From Bacteroidaceae bacterium (GTDB lineage Bacteria; Bacteroidota; Bacteroidia; Bacteroidales; Bacteroidaceae): 64,000 nt of DNA. The stretch's first letter is position 1; each line of letters opens with the position of its first letter. Below the pieces are notes generated by a model. The model saw only the letters and a list, made by a program, of their open reading frames with translations. It searched no databases and was not told the DNA's origin. Of the stretch, positions 55,159 through 64,000 are shown one piece after another. The stretch covers positions 103,012 through 167,011 of the forward strand of contig JAGCPD010000007.1 of assembly GCA_017645305.1 (NCBI GenBank). Direction: 5' to 3'. The translations under genes were made by a program, and so were the position numbers.

Positions 55159-56144
55159 TGGAAGAGATTATTGGCAGCATTCCACGTGAGATATTGAAGG
55201 CGGAACTGACGCCTGATAAAAAGTTGCGCATGACCAACAAAAGCAGTAACGAGGTTTATGTGGTTACATGGCAGGATTCTCCTAATGTGGTGAGAGAGAT
55301 TGGCCGTTTGCGCGAAATAGCTTTCCGTGCCGCCGGTGGAGGCACGGGGAAATGTTTGGATCTTGACGAGTTTGACACTTGCGAAAATCCATATAAGCAG
55401 ATTCTGGTTTGGGATCCTGAGGCAGAAGAGATAGTGGGAGGTTACCGTTACATCCTTGGCAAAGACTGGAAATATGATAACGAGGGACAGCCTATTCTGG
55501 CTACCAGTCACATGTTCCGCTTCAGTGAAAAATTCATAAGGGAATATGCTCCATGGACTATAGAACTGGGACGTAGTTTCGTAACGCTGGAATATCAGAG
55601 TACGTTGCGTGGCAGAAAGGGTATCTTTGCCCTTGATAACCTTTGGGACGGTCTGGGGGCTATTGTGGTAATAGAACCTACCGTCCGTTATCTTTTCGGT
55701 AAGTTTACCATGTATCCCAGCTACGACCGTATGGCACGAGATATGATACTATATTTCTTGAACAAGCATTTCCCGGATCCTGATAATCTGATATTTCCCA
55801 TGAACCCCTTGCAGTTGGAGCACGAAACCACTGAATTTGATAAAATTTTTGTAGAGGACGATTTTAAGGCCGATTACCGGATTCTGAATAGCGAGGTTCG
55901 TTCGCTGGGTTATAACATACCTCCTCTGGTAAACGCTTATATGGGCTTGAGTCCTACCATGAAGCTGTTTGGTACAGCTATCAATGACGGATTTGGCGAC
56001 GTGGAAGAAACGGGTATCCTGATAGCAGTGGATGAAATCCTACAGGAAAAACGCATGAGGCACATTGATACTTTTGCTGCGGAACACCCGGAACTGGTGA
56101 AGATTACCAGCGGAGCTAATCGTATTTTTTACAAACCCGAATAA
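55155..56144 (+). CDS. GNAT-like acyl-ACP N-acyltransferase (OlsB/GlsB type)
   Basis: 329 residues. Conserved pieces 'LREIAFRAAGGGTGKCLDLD', 'DPEAEEIVGGYRYILGK', 'IELGRSFVTLEYQS' and 'LFGKFTMYPSYD' fit the acyl-homoserine-lactone-synthase-like GNAT fold of OlsB/GlsB and so-called hemolysins of Bacteroidota. It would attach a 3-hydroxy fatty acid to an amino acid. It overlaps the PlsC-like gene by 4 nt, so the two are coupled in translation. No Lys/Arg-rich targeting sequence is seen. Confidence 0.75.
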   Translation: MMEEIIGSIPREILKAELTPDKKLRMTNKSSNEVYVVTWQDSPNVVREIGRLREIAFRAAGGGTGKCLDLDEFDTCENPYKQILVWDPEAEEIVGGYRYILGKDWKYDNEGQPILATSHMFRFSEKFIREYAPWTIELGRSFVTLEYQSTLRGRKGIFALDNLWDGLGAIVVIEPTVRYLFGKFTMYPSYDRMARDMILYFLNKHFPDPDNLIFPMNPLQLEHETTEFDKIFVEDDFKADYRILNSEVRSLGYNIPPLVNAYMGLSPTMKLFGTAINDGFGDVEETGILIAVDEILQEKRMRHIDTFAAEHPELVKITSGANRIFYKPE

Positions 56145-56180
56145 TAGAAAAGGGAAGTTAAAGGGAAGGATTTTCTGAAT

Positions 56181-57548
56181 ATGGATGGTAAAAGGATGAA
56201 TTGGAGCCAGTTGCTTTCCAACAAGCGGTTGGGGCAGGAGGGAGTGTCGAGCAGGAATGATGACAGGACGGAATTCCAGCGCGACTACGACCGGCTGATT
56301 TTCTCAGCCCCTTTCCGACGTTTGCAGAACAAGACACAGGTGTTTCCCCTTCCAGGCAGTATCTTTGTGCATAACCGTTTGACGCACAGCCTTGAGGTCA
56401 GCAGTGTGGGACGCAGCTTAGGAAACGATGTAAGCCGGCTATTGCTGGAACGTCATCCGCAATTGGTGGATACGCACATTACAGAGTTAGGCAGTATTGT
56501 CAGTGCTGCTTGTCTGGCTCACGATTTAGGTAATCCTCCTTTTGGACATAGTGGCGAGAAGGCAATAGGAACGTATTTCAGCGAGGGCGATGGTCAGTTT
56601 CTGAAAAGTTATGTCTGTGAAGATACAGGTGACTGCCTAAACCATAAGCAATGGGAAGACCTGATACACTTTGAGGGAAATGCCAACGCATTTCGCTTGT
56701 TGACGCATCACTTTAATGGACGAAGGAAAGGTGGGTTCGTAATGACATATAGCACCTTGGCAAGTATAGTAAAATATCCTTTTACCTCCGATTTGGCAGG
56801 CGAAAAACGCAAGTTCGGCTTCTTTCGCAGTGAAGCGGAGGATTTCCGTCGGATTGCCGAAGAGTTGGGAATCTTGAAGTTGGAAACGCCGGAAGGGTCT
56901 TACAAGTATGTACGGTATCCATTGGTTTATCTTGTGGAGGCTGCCGATGATATTTGCTATCAGATTATGGACATTGAGGATGCTCATAAGCTGAAGCTTC
57001 TCACTACAGAACAAGTAAAGGAACTCTTTCTTAACTATTTTGAAGAAGAGCAGCGTAACCATATAGCTGACCGCATGAAGACTTTGGACGATGTGAATGA
57101 GCAGGTCGTCTATTTGCGTTCCTGTGTTATAAACTGTCTGGAGCAGGAGTGCGTGAGGGTCTTTGTGGAGCATGAAGATGAGTTCTTGTCAGGAACTTTC
57201 TCGGGTCCGCTTATCAAGCACATCGCTGAGGTGCCCAGACTTGCTTATCAGAATTGTGAGAAAGTTGCTTTCTCTAACATTTATCATTGCAAGGATGTGG
57301 TGGATATAGAGATTGCCGGTTACAAGGTAATAACCCAATTGACGGATCTCATGATAAAGGCTGTTACCCATCCGGAGAAAGCTTTTTCCCAGTTACTTAT
57401 CAACAGGGTCAGTTCGCAGTACCAGATTTTAGCTCCAACGCTATATGAGCGTGTAATGGCAGTGTTGGATTACATCAGCGGAATGACAGACGTCTATGCC
57501 CTGGACTTGTATAGAAAGATTAACGGCATGAGTTTGCCAGATGTTTAA
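56181..57548 (+). CDS. dgt: dGTPase-like HD-domain triphosphohydrolase
   Basis: 455 residues. '[20 protein letters not shown]' opens the family core; metal-binding motifs are '[12 protein letters not shown]' (His) and [14 protein letters not shown] (His-Asp). Dgt enzymes cleave dNTPs to nucleosides and tripolyphosphate and so shape nucleotide pools. It is followed 8 nt later by dut, another dNTP-pool enzyme. Confidence 0.93.
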   Translation: MDGKRMNWSQLLSNKRLGQEGVSSRNDDRTEFQRDYDRLIFSAPFRRLQNKTQVFPLPGSIFVHNRLTHSLEVSSVGRSLGNDVSRLLLERHPQLVDTHITELGSIVSAACLAHDLGNPPFGHSGEKAIGTYFSEGDGQFLKSYVCEDTGDCLNHKQWEDLIHFEGNANAFRLLTHHFNGRRKGGFVMTYSTLASIVKYPFTSDLAGEKRKFGFFRSEAEDFRRIAEELGILKLETPEGSYKYVRYPLVYLVEAADDICYQIMDIEDAHKLKLLTTEQVKELFLNYFEEEQRNHIADRMKTLDDVNEQVVYLRSCVINCLEQECVRVFVEHEDEFLSGTFSGPLIKHIAEVPRLAYQNCEKVAFSNIYHCKDVVDIEIAGYKVITQLTDLMIKAVTHPEKAFSQLLINRVSSQYQILAPTLYERVMAVLDYISGMTDVYALDLYRKINGMSLPDV

Positions 57549-57556
57549 AGATAAAT

Positions 57557-57991
57557 ATGAAGATACAGATACTTAATCGCAGTCATCATGCACTGCCCCA
57601 ATATGCAACCGAGCAGTCGGCAGGCGTAGATTTAAGAGCAAATTTAGAGGCTCCCATAGAATTGAGACCCATGGAGAGACGCCTGATTCCTACGGGGCTC
57701 TTCCTGTCACTGCCCAAGGGGTACGAGGCACAGGTGCGTCCCAGAAGCGGACTTGCATTGAAACGCGGCATAACGGTTCTGAATACCCCCGGCACAATAG
57801 ATGCCGATTATCGTGGAGAGATATGTGTTATTTTGATAAACCTTTCAACAGAACCTTTTGTCATTGAGGACGGCGAGCGTATTGCCCAGATGGTCATTGC
57901 CCGTCACGAGCAGGCAGAGTGGGAACTTGTGGATGTGCTTGACGAGACAGAACGCGGTGCCGGTGGCTTTGGACATAGTGGTGTGAAGTGA
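57557..57991 (+). CDS. dut: dUTP pyrophosphatase
   Basis: 144 residues, trimeric dUTPase family. The five motifs are visible: 'SAGVDLRAN', '[15 protein letters not shown]', '[18 protein letters not shown]', '[12 protein letters not shown]' and '[10 protein letters not shown]'. It hydrolyses dUTP to keep uracil out of DNA and complements the Ung encoded upstream. Its stop lies inside a GTGAAGAGTGAAA repeat. Confidence 0.96.
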   Translation: MKIQILNRSHHALPQYATEQSAGVDLRANLEAPIELRPMERRLIPTGLFLSLPKGYEAQVRPRSGLALKRGITVLNTPGTIDADYRGEICVILINLSTEPFVIEDGERIAQMVIARHEQAEWELVDVLDETERGAGGFGHSGVK

Positions 57992-58026
57992 AGAGTGAAA
58001 GAGTGAAAAGCTGAAAGAGTGAAAAA
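57988..58026 (+). repeat. GAGTGAAA repeat spanning the dut stop and the next start
   Basis: Variant copies of AGAGTGAAA run from the TGA of dut to the GTG start of the TPR gene. The sequence belongs to the same class as 15579-15630. Confidence 0.7.
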
Positions 58027-59743
58027 TAAACTGCTGATATTTTTATTCCTTTGTAGTGGAACTTTGTTGGCTCAGACAAGGTTCGATTATTTTTATCTGG
58101 AGGCAGAGAAGAGCCGCCTTTCAGGTGACTATGCCTCGGCTATGGAATTGTATCAGCATTGTCTGGATATTAACCCCAATGCGGCAGAAGCTGTTTACAA
58201 TCTGGGGCTGGTGAAACTGTTCCTCCGTCAGGATAGCCTGGAGGTAGGCATAGGTATGCTGAAGCAGGCGTGTGCGTTGGATTCTTGTAATCCTTGGTAT
58301 TTAGAAACGCTGGCTTCCATTTATATGAATGCACGTAAAACAAGTGCAGCCGTTCCTTTCTTAGAGAAACTGGCCAAGCTTCAACCCAAACGTACGGATG
58401 TGTTGTCACAGCTTGCCGGCATATATCGCGATGACGGGCATACCGACAGGGCCATAGAAGTGCTGAATCGTATAGAAACCCAGGAAGGTAAGTCTGTTCA
58501 GCTAAGCATGGAGAAGTTCACCCTTTATATGAGTAAGGAGGAGGAAGACTCTGCGTTTACGGAATTGCAGAGCCTGTGTGATGAGTATCCTCATGATTTG
58601 AACTATCGGGTTGTAATGGCGAACCAGTATCAGTTGGCCGGCTATTCAGACAAGGCAATGGAGATTTACAACTATGTAAGGCAGAAGGATGCTCATAATC
58701 TGAACCTTTTACTTGCGATGCTGAGTTATTACAGGTCAACGAATGACAACGAACGCTTCGTTCAGCTGCGCGACTCTTTGCTTTTTGACGAAGGCAGTAC
58801 CAGCGAGTTACGTATTGCTTTGATGAAGGACTATATCGACGAGACTATACAGGATTCCACAAAACGTGATTCCATGCTCCTGACTTTTGATTCCTTATTG
58901 GCTTTGCCCCAGAAGGATGCCCAACTGCTGATGTTGAAGGCTGCCTATCTTACCTATGCGAAAGCAGGTAATGACAAGGTGGCAGAACTAATGAAAAAGG
59001 TCTTGGAGGTTGAACCTGGCAATCAGATGGCATTGTATCATTTGCTACAGTATTATGCTCCCCAAAATAACATGTTGGCTATAGAGGACATTTGCCGCAA
59101 GGGCGTAAACTATCACCCCGAGGAGTTGGCGTATGCCTATTATCTGGGCTTGTCACTGTATCAGCAGGAAAAGAAAAAGGAGGCTATGGAGACATTCCTG
59201 CAAGGATTGCGGACAAAGACAGAAGAAGCACGGCCTACGCTGGTCTCTGATATGTATGCTATTCTGGGTGACCTGTATTATCAGGAGAATAAGCATTCCG
59301 AGGCTTTCGCTGCTTACGATTCGTCCCTTGTTTATAATGACGATAACATCAGCTGCCTTAACAACTATGCCTACTACCTGAGTTTGAGAAACGAGCAGTT
59401 GGACAAGGCGGAGGAAATGAGCTACCGTACCATAAAGGCAGAGCCGGACAATATTACCTATTTGGATACCTATGCGTGGATTCTGTTCATGAAGAAGGAT
59501 TTCACCAATGCCCGTATTTATATTGACAGGGTGGTAAAACCAGATCTCACAGACGAAGCACTTCTGCAGGAGGAAGACCTTCAGGGGAACCTGATAGAAC
59601 ATGCCGGGGACATCTATGCAGAATGCGGTATCCTGGAGACGGCTCTGCGCTATTGGAACCTGGCAGTTCAGAAGAAAGACACCACCTGCACGCCGGTCAT
59701 AAAAAAGAAGATTAAGAAAAAGAAGTATATCAAATCTGAATAA
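58019..59743 (+). CDS. secreted TPR-repeat protein
   Basis: 574 residues from a GTG start that lies inside a repeat; the next residues (KNKLLIFLFLCSGTLLAQ) are a signal peptide. The rest is alpha-helical tetratricopeptide repeats: 'AEAVYNLGLVKLF', 'PWYLETLASIYMNARK', 'RVVMANQYQLAGYSDKAMEI' and 'LNNYAYYLSLRNEQLDKAEE'. It probably acts as a periplasmic or outer-membrane-associated scaffold. It ends in a Lys-rich tail. It is followed by a lipoprotein gene and an EnvC-like gene, which from memory is a common Bacteroidota order. Confidence 0.85.
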   Translation: MKNKLLIFLFLCSGTLLAQTRFDYFYLEAEKSRLSGDYASAMELYQHCLDINPNAAEAVYNLGLVKLFLRQDSLEVGIGMLKQACALDSCNPWYLETLASIYMNARKTSAAVPFLEKLAKLQPKRTDVLSQLAGIYRDDGHTDRAIEVLNRIETQEGKSVQLSMEKFTLYMSKEEEDSAFTELQSLCDEYPHDLNYRVVMANQYQLAGYSDKAMEIYNYVRQKDAHNLNLLLAMLSYYRSTNDNERFVQLRDSLLFDEGSTSELRIALMKDYIDETIQDSTKRDSMLLTFDSLLALPQKDAQLLMLKAAYLTYAKAGNDKVAELMKKVLEVEPGNQMALYHLLQYYAPQNNMLAIEDICRKGVNYHPEELAYAYYLGLSLYQQEKKKEAMETFLQGLRTKTEEARPTLVSDMYAILGDLYYQENKHSEAFAAYDSSLVYNDDNISCLNNYAYYLSLRNEQLDKAEEMSYRTIKAEPDNITYLDTYAWILFMKKDFTNARIYIDRVVKPDLTDEALLQEEDLQGNLIEHAGDIYAECGILETALRYWNLAVQKKDTTCTPVIKKKIKKKKYIKSE

Positions 59744-59791
59744 TCAGAATCCTCTGGGGTATTCCGAGTACTCCGAAAACACTCAAATAAG

Positions 59792-60637
59792 ATGAAAACC
59801 CGTCATTTTTTTCTCGTCATTGTCAGTGTCCTCCTCTTTGCTTCCTGTGGCAGTAAGAAACAGGTCAGTGATGCTGTGGTGGGCAATCCTGTGCTGGAGA
59901 AGGAAACAAGTCTGGCCGATGCCTTGCAGACCGTCATTTCCAAACATGCGGCAGAGCCCTGCATAACATCAAAGATTAACCTGAGCCTGAGTGCCGGCAG
60001 AAAAAGCGTAAGAGTGGGCGGCTCCTTGAAGATGAAGCGTGACGATGTTATCCAGCTCTCACTGGTGGTGGCATTGGGCATCATAGAAGTCGGAAAGTTA
60101 GAGCTGACACCTGACTACATGATGCTGGTGGACCGTATGAACCATCAGTATGTGAAGTGCAGTTATCAGGATGTGGATTTCTTCAGGGAAAACGGGATAG
60201 ACTTCCAGGCTTTCCAGGCTTTGTTCTGGGACGAGTGGTTCACGCTGGGTGCCAAGGGCGGAAAGGGTAAATTTAATGCAGAGGCCGTCGGGAACGATAT
60301 TCAGCTGGTGGATAACCAGAATAGGAATTTGGTGCTGACATTCCTGCTGAATGCAGCAAGCAAGATGGTCAGGGAGACGCGCTTCTCACGGAAGGGAACA
60401 GAAACCCCGGTTCTGACATGGCAGTATGCCGACTGGACCAAGCTGGGTGAGCAGGATTTCCCCGGCTCCATGAAAATCTCCTTTGCTCTTTCCGATGAAA
60501 ATGTAGAGGCAGTCCTTAAGTTAGGGTCTGTTAAAGCCGATTCTGACTGGGAGACTCGCACGGAGATTAACAAGAACCGCTATACGGAAGTCTCTTTGCA
60601 GGCAGTCTTCAATAGAATTATGAGTCTGACCCAATAA
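59792..60637 (+). CDS. DUF4292 lipoprotein
   Basis: 281 residues with lipobox LFASC (lipid Cys near residue 19). The body 'VGGSLKMKRDDVIQLSLVV' followed by ALGIIEVGKLELTPDYMMLVDRM resembles the LolB/LolA-like fold of DUF4292, which may assist lipoprotein handling. The function is not proven. It is separated from the EnvC-like gene by 17 nt. Confidence 0.8.
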   Translation: MKTRHFFLVIVSVLLFASCGSKKQVSDAVVGNPVLEKETSLADALQTVISKHAAEPCITSKINLSLSAGRKSVRVGGSLKMKRDDVIQLSLVVALGIIEVGKLELTPDYMMLVDRMNHQYVKCSYQDVDFFRENGIDFQAFQALFWDEWFTLGAKGGKGKFNAEAVGNDIQLVDNQNRNLVLTFLLNAASKMVRETRFSRKGTETPVLTWQYADWTKLGEQDFPGSMKISFALSDENVEAVLKLGSVKADSDWETRTEINKNRYTEVSLQAVFNRIMSLTQ

Positions 60638-60654
60638 TAAATATAAAAGGTATT

Positions 60655-61977
60655 ATGCGACGTGCCGTTTTCTTCTTCCTGATAGCCTTGCTGCCGATTC
60701 TTTCCTTCCCGCAGAACAGCAAGAAGGTTAAAGCGCTGCAAAAGCAGAAGGCTGAGTTGCAGAATACCATCCAGAAATCCAAGGCAGAACTGACCAAGAC
60801 CAAGCAGCAGGTAAAGGCCGGGCAGCAGAATATTCATTATATAGGTGTACAGTTGAATAACCGGTTGGACCAGATTGTAGGGTTGGAGAAGGAGATAGAG
60901 CAGCTGGATTCCCTTGCTATACAGTTGCAAGGCAGGATTCGCGAAAAGGAGCAGGAGCTGAGGGAAAAGCGGGAAAAGCTGAAGCTTGCCGTACGCTATG
61001 CCCGTACGCAGAGGGGGCAGACCTCCTCGCTCGTCTTTATCCTTTCGGCAAAAAACGTAAAGCAGATGTTCCGCCGTTCCCGCTATGCCAAGGAGTATGT
61101 GTCCTTCCAGCAAGACTTGGGCGAGCAGGTACTCAGGAAGCAGGCTGAGCTGTTGGACGAGCAGAACAAACTCCTGAAGACGAAGAGCAAGAAGAGTGAT
61201 TTGGTGCGTGAGGTCATGCTTCAGCGTAGGGACCTGGGTGCACAGCAGGTGCAGCAGCAGAGAAAGGTGGCCGGACTGAAGAAGCAGGAGTCGGGGCTTG
61301 CGGGCAAGATTGCCGAACAGCAGAAGCAGCTTAATGCCCTCAACAAGAAGATAGACGCCCTGATAGCCTACGAAATAGAGCAGGCCCGTAAGGCTGCCGA
61401 GGCTGCTGCCCGCAAGAAGGCTGCTGCCGAGGCCGCAAAGAAGAAGGCAGCCGAAGAGGCAGCCCGCAAGAAGTCCGGCGGTAAGGCTGCTCCCGCTTCC
61501 AAAACCACAGCACCGGCCGCACTTGTCAGACCCGACACTTGGCTCACGGCCGAGGATCGGCAGCTGAACGGAACCTTCGAGCAGAACCGTGGCCGTCTGC
61601 CTGTTCCCATCACAGGGCAGTACATGATAGGAAACCACTTTGGCAAGTATAACGTTCCCGGGCTGACGAATGTGCAGTTGGAGAACAAGGGAACCAACTA
61701 CGTGGGCCGTCCCGGTGCCCGTGCCCGTTCCATCTTTGCCGGCGAGGTAACGGCAGTCTTCCAGTTTGGCGGCTCGCGCAACGTGCTCATCCGTCACGGC
61801 AGCTACATCTCTGTATATTGCAACCTATCTTCTGTTATCGTTTCCAAGGGGCAGAAGGTAAATGCCAAGGACATCATAGGCACTGTTGCCGATGACGGCA
61901 CAGGCAAGTGCGTCCTGCACTTCCAGCTGCGAAAGGAAACGGCAAAGCTGAATCCCGAGCAGTGGATAGGTCGGTAA
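60655..61977 (+). CDS. EnvC-like murein hydrolase activator (degenerate LytM domain)
   Basis: 440 residues: signal peptide (about 1-20), a long coiled coil (about 20-250), an Ala/Lys-rich linker (about 240-290), and a C-terminal LytM/M23 domain. Zinc-site residues look degraded: the usual HxxxD position reads KGTNYV, the AHL His is replaced in YCNLSS, and the HxH motif reads VLHFQ. This is the pattern of EnvC-type activators, which stimulate amidases instead of cutting peptidoglycan themselves. Third in an operon with the TPR and DUF4292 genes. Confidence 0.85.
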   Translation: MRRAVFFFLIALLPILSFPQNSKKVKALQKQKAELQNTIQKSKAELTKTKQQVKAGQQNIHYIGVQLNNRLDQIVGLEKEIEQLDSLAIQLQGRIREKEQELREKREKLKLAVRYARTQRGQTSSLVFILSAKNVKQMFRRSRYAKEYVSFQQDLGEQVLRKQAELLDEQNKLLKTKSKKSDLVREVMLQRRDLGAQQVQQQRKVAGLKKQESGLAGKIAEQQKQLNALNKKIDALIAYEIEQARKAAEAAARKKAAAEAAKKKAAEEAARKKSGGKAAPASKTTAPAALVRPDTWLTAEDRQLNGTFEQNRGRLPVPITGQYMIGNHFGKYNVPGLTNVQLENKGTNYVGRPGARARSIFAGEVTAVFQFGGSRNVLIRHGSYISVYCNLSSVIVSKGQKVNAKDIIGTVADDGTGKCVLHFQLRKETAKLNPEQWIGR

Positions 61978-62077
61978 ATAAGGCGAAGCGCTTGGCGCTC
62001 TTTCTTTTGGGTTAGCGAGATACTTGCGTATGTCAGGTGTTCTGCCATTACTTACTATCTCTATTAAACACTGAAAA

Positions 62078-62104
62078 ATCCCCCGCCGGAATGCGGCGAG
62101 GGAT
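62078..62104. terminator. hairpin between convergent genes (ATCCC-GCCG / CGGC-GGGAT)
   Basis: A strong GC-rich stem around GAATG, with an A-rich left flank and a moderate T content right flank, between the EnvC-like gene and the minus-strand toxin gene. It probably works in both directions. Confidence 0.6.
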
Positions 62105-62140
62105 GTTATCTTTTCCAGCGGAGTGTGGGGGCAAGGTGGG

Positions 62141-62416
62141 TTACTTGTCGTTGTAATGCCCGTAGGCGGTAAGTACAATCACAAAGACCTCCGTTTCGTG
62201 GATTTCGTACACCAGCCGGTGTTTCTTCGTGATGTGGCGGCTCCATTGTCCGGCGCGGTCGCCTCTTAATTGTTCGGGCTTGCCAGTGCCAGTGCGCGGA
62301 TGCTCTTTCAGTTCGGCCACAAGCTTCTTCAGTTTTTCGTAAGCCTTGGGTTCTTCGCGCTGCAATTTTGCAGCATCAAGAAGGGCCTGACGGAAGTATT
62401 GTATTCTGTATGCCAT
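62141..62416 (-). CDS. YoeB/Txe-type ribosome-dependent mRNA interferase
   Basis: 91 residues, with 'ELKEHPRTGTGKPEQLRGDR', 'WSRHITKKHRLVYEI' and the C-terminal 'AYGHYNDK'. YoeB toxins cut mRNA in the ribosomal A site using Glu/Arg/His from these segments. The ATG overlaps the antitoxin stop (TGATG), which chooses this start over the GTG one codon earlier. Confidence 0.9.
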   Translation of the reverse strand: MAYRIQYFRQALLDAAKLQREEPKAYEKLKKLVAELKEHPRTGTGKPEQLRGDRAGQWSRHITKKHRLVYEIHETEVFVIVLTAYGHYNDK

Positions 62417-62655
62417 CACACAACACGTTTAATCAGGTCGTCCAGCGTCTCTCCCTCTTTTAATTCATATACAGGTCCCTTCTTTGCCTCGTCCACGCGG
62501 CGGAAGAACTCCTCTTTCGTCATCAGCGTTGGGTCGTTTTTTTTGGTGGCGGCCAGTTTCTTCACGTATTTCACCACTTTGGCAATCAGCGTTTCATCAT
62601 CGGCTATCTCGCCCATGGCGCGAAACAGTTCCGCGTTCAGTTGTAGTGCTGTCAT
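62416..62655 (-). CDS. antitoxin of the YoeB pair
   Basis: 79 residues from MTALQLNAELFRAMGEIADD; an upstream in-frame start (62685) would add ten basic residues without family support. The N-terminus is helical, and the acidic C-terminal part (EEFFRRVDEAKKGPVYELKE) would wrap the toxin. Antitoxin-first order and the TGATG overlap match type II modules. From memory, similar proteins are common in Bacteroidales. Confidence 0.8.
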   Translation of the reverse strand: MTALQLNAELFRAMGEIADDETLIAKVVKYVKKLAATKKNDPTLMTKEEFFRRVDEAKKGPVYELKEGETLDDLIKRVV

Positions 62656-62773
62656 AATTCTATTATATTTAAACTTCGGCTGCAAAGTTACAAAAAAAAC
62701 AAATAAATGTACAATTAACCCAATTTATAAATCTGAAAAACAACTAAAATTATGAATTAAAAAAGTTTGGGTT

Positions 62774-62806
62774 TTTGTTATCGTTATCGTTTTTATCGTA
62801 TATTTG
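62774..62806 (+). promoter_or_regulatory. promoter of the LRR-protein gene
   Basis: TTTG at 62774-62777, 21 nt, TATATTTG at 62799-62806. The ATG at 62835 is 28 nt downstream. Confidence 0.7.
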
Positions 62807-62834
62807 CAGTCAGAAATCATATTAACTAATAACA

Positions 62835-63686
62835 ATGAAAGCAAAACAATTACTTTTGTCTCTTTTCTTGCTGCTCTGTGCATCGTCGGCATGAGCAGAT
62901 GTGGAGATTAACGCGGAGAACTTCCCAGACGAGAATTTCCGCTACTGGGTGCATACTTATCTCCAAGATAACAAATTTCAATATGTTGGTACAGATGGTG
63001 TGCTAACGGAGGAGGAGATTGCATCTATCTTAGAAATGGATGTGACCGGCAGCAATATCCAGGACATGAAGGGTATCGAGTACTTTACCGCGCTGAAATG
63101 GTTGAGCTGCTCCAACAACCAGCTGACGACGCTTGATGTGTCGAATAATACCGCGTTGGAAAAGCTGTACTGCGAGGACAACCAGCTGACGGCACTGGAT
63201 GTGTCGAATAATACTGCGCTGACATTGCTGGGCTGCGGCAACAACCAGCTGACGGCACTGGATGTGTCGAAGAATACCGAGATGACATCTCTATATTGCT
63301 ACCAGAACCAAATCAAGGGTGCAGCAATGGATGCGCTGGTTGGGGGCCTGCCAACTGTAACTGACAGAAATTTGTATATCATTTACACAGAGAACGAGCA
63401 GAATGAGATGACCGTCGCACAGGTGGCTGCTGCTAAGGCAAAGGGGTGGACTCCATGTTATACTACCGGCGAAACTTATTTTTGGGGCGACCTAATATGG
63501 AAGGAATATCCCGGCAAGGAAGAATTTCCGGATGGAATCCTTTCAATGGATAATGGAAAATTGACAATGGATAATTACTATGACCTGAACGGAAGGCGGT
63601 TTAATAATGGACAATTGAAAATGGATAATGGACAATTAAAGCCCGGCATCTACATTGTGAACGGGAAAAAGGTGATGGTGAAGTAA
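62835..63686 (+). pseudogene. LRR protein with NGKK tail, interrupted by a stop in the signal peptide
   Basis: From ATG 62835 the frame reads MKAKQLLLSLFLLLCASSA, then TGA (62892-62894), then ADVEINAENFPDENFRYWVH in the same frame. The signal peptide is thus intact except for one stop exactly at the cleavage site, where relatives often have Trp (TGG). The rest encodes an internalin-like LRR (three NNQLT-ALDVS repeats, about 22 residues each), a C-terminal beta region and the tail YDLNGRRF...GIYIVNGKKVMVK. Dispersed-repeat sequence supplies the linker DNGKLTMDN. A GTG at 62901 could start a cytoplasmic version but would lose export. Pseudogene, phase-like variant or sequencing error are possible. 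Confidence 0.7.
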
Positions 63687-63789
63687 ACATTCGTCCTTTT
63701 TAACTCCCATGAGCGTAGTGAATTTACTTCCATTTTTACTTCCGAAAGTTCAGTAAAATTTTTCCTGCTGAATAACAATTGAATTCTTG

Positions 63790-63837
63790 GGGACAGGTTA
63801 TTGATTTTTGTCAGAATCAATAATTTGTCCCTTTTTT
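63790..63837 (+). terminator. rho-independent terminator after the LRR gene
   Basis: A 17-bp stem (63790-63806 with 63815-63831, two G-U pairs) is followed by TTTTTT. Confidence 0.85.
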
Positions 63838-63890
63838 ACTTTATCGCAGAAACTTTTTCCGTTTTTCTTGCACGTTTCATGCAAAAACCT

Positions 63891-63898
63891 TACCTTTG
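63891..63898 (+). promoter_or_regulatory. -7 promoter element (TACCTTTG) before the 11-bp repeat
   Basis: TACCTTTG with a weak CTTG 20 nt upstream. It points at a gene beyond the window edge; no coding start is seen before base 64000. The 314 bases from 63687 hold only the terminator, this element and the repeat. Confidence 0.5.
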
Positions 63899-63908
63899 CA
63901 TACATCAT

Positions 63909-63963
63909 ATCTCCACTTCATCTCCACTTCATCTCCAGTTCTTCTCCACTTCCTCTCCACTTC
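63909..63963 (+). repeat. 11-bp tandem repeat (ATCTCCACTTC x5)
   Basis: Five copies, the first two perfect, the others with one or two changes. It begins 10 nt after the -7 element, so it would be part of the transcript leader. TGGAGATG follows the array and could pair with its units. Confidence 0.9.
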
Positions 63964-64000
63964 TAATAAATGGAGATGTAATAGAGAGAAAACGGAGGAG

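Noticed and set aside
60580..61797. 405-aa Leu/Gly-rich open frame on the minus strand over the EnvC-like gene
   Set aside because: It mirrors Gln/Lys/Ala codons of the coiled coil (CAG read as CTG). No start signal or family match.

Overview
The window comes from a member of the phylum Bacteroidota, most likely a Prevotella-like gut or rumen bacterium. The main signs are promoters of the Bacteroidota type (a TTTG element about 19-21 nt before TAnnTTTG), few Shine-Dalgarno sequences, a complete division/cell-wall (dcw) cluster, BspA-like leucine-rich repeats, PCMD-like and calycin-like surface domains, a GH123-like glycosidase, and many secreted proteins ending in a short 'Y-[ND]-L-[SAN]-G-[RQ]-[RQK] ... 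G-[IV]-[YN]-[IV]-x-[NE]-G-K-K' tail. All identifications come from reading the sequence; no database search was run.

Layout. Positions 1-279 hold the end of a cvpA-like gene. Positions 280-12058 form an accessory island: MntA/HepT, a HigB/HigA-like pair and an RHH/RelE pair, a stand-alone HigA-nucleotidyltransferase fusion, gene remnants, and two giant secreted proteins (1159 and 996 aa), each followed by a peptide of about 55-60 residues ending in VWDNEW. The island is bounded by two inverted copies of a 24-nt repeat. Core genes follow: sufBCDS (Fe-S assembly), rnhB, a secreted M60-type metalloprotease flanked by duplicated LRR modules, gpmI, ung, a DUF3109 gene, a GH123-like glycosidase and a YbaK-type deacylase. 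On the minus strand come gyrB, rpsT and tRNA-Glu, then recO on the plus strand, then the minus-strand dcw cluster from mraZ (45015) to ftsZ (29668).

From 45280 the plus strand encodes a secreted cyclophilin, a PCMD lipoprotein / outer-membrane barrel / calycin-like set, a DUF4105 membrane protein, a fused PCMD-calycin protein with its own short peptide, a minus-strand membrane-anchored AraC regulator, a two-gene acyltransferase cassette (possibly glycine/ornithine lipid), dgt, dut, a TPR protein, a DUF4292 lipoprotein, an EnvC-like LytM protein, a YoeB-type toxin-antitoxin pair (minus strand), and a leucine-rich-repeat protein whose signal peptide is interrupted by a stop codon.

The most interesting signals are: (1) a recurring two-gene unit, 'large tail-bearing secreted protein + short MKKxY...W-D peptide + terminator', with three intact copies and one decayed copy; (2) dispersed intergenic repeats that lie in frame inside coding regions, mainly in linkers next to the C-terminal tail but also inside sufB, and that supply start or stop codons; (3) the HigA-MNT fusion with a palindrome over its -33 box; (4) the gyrB and gpmI promoters, which share an almost identical 19-nt spacer.
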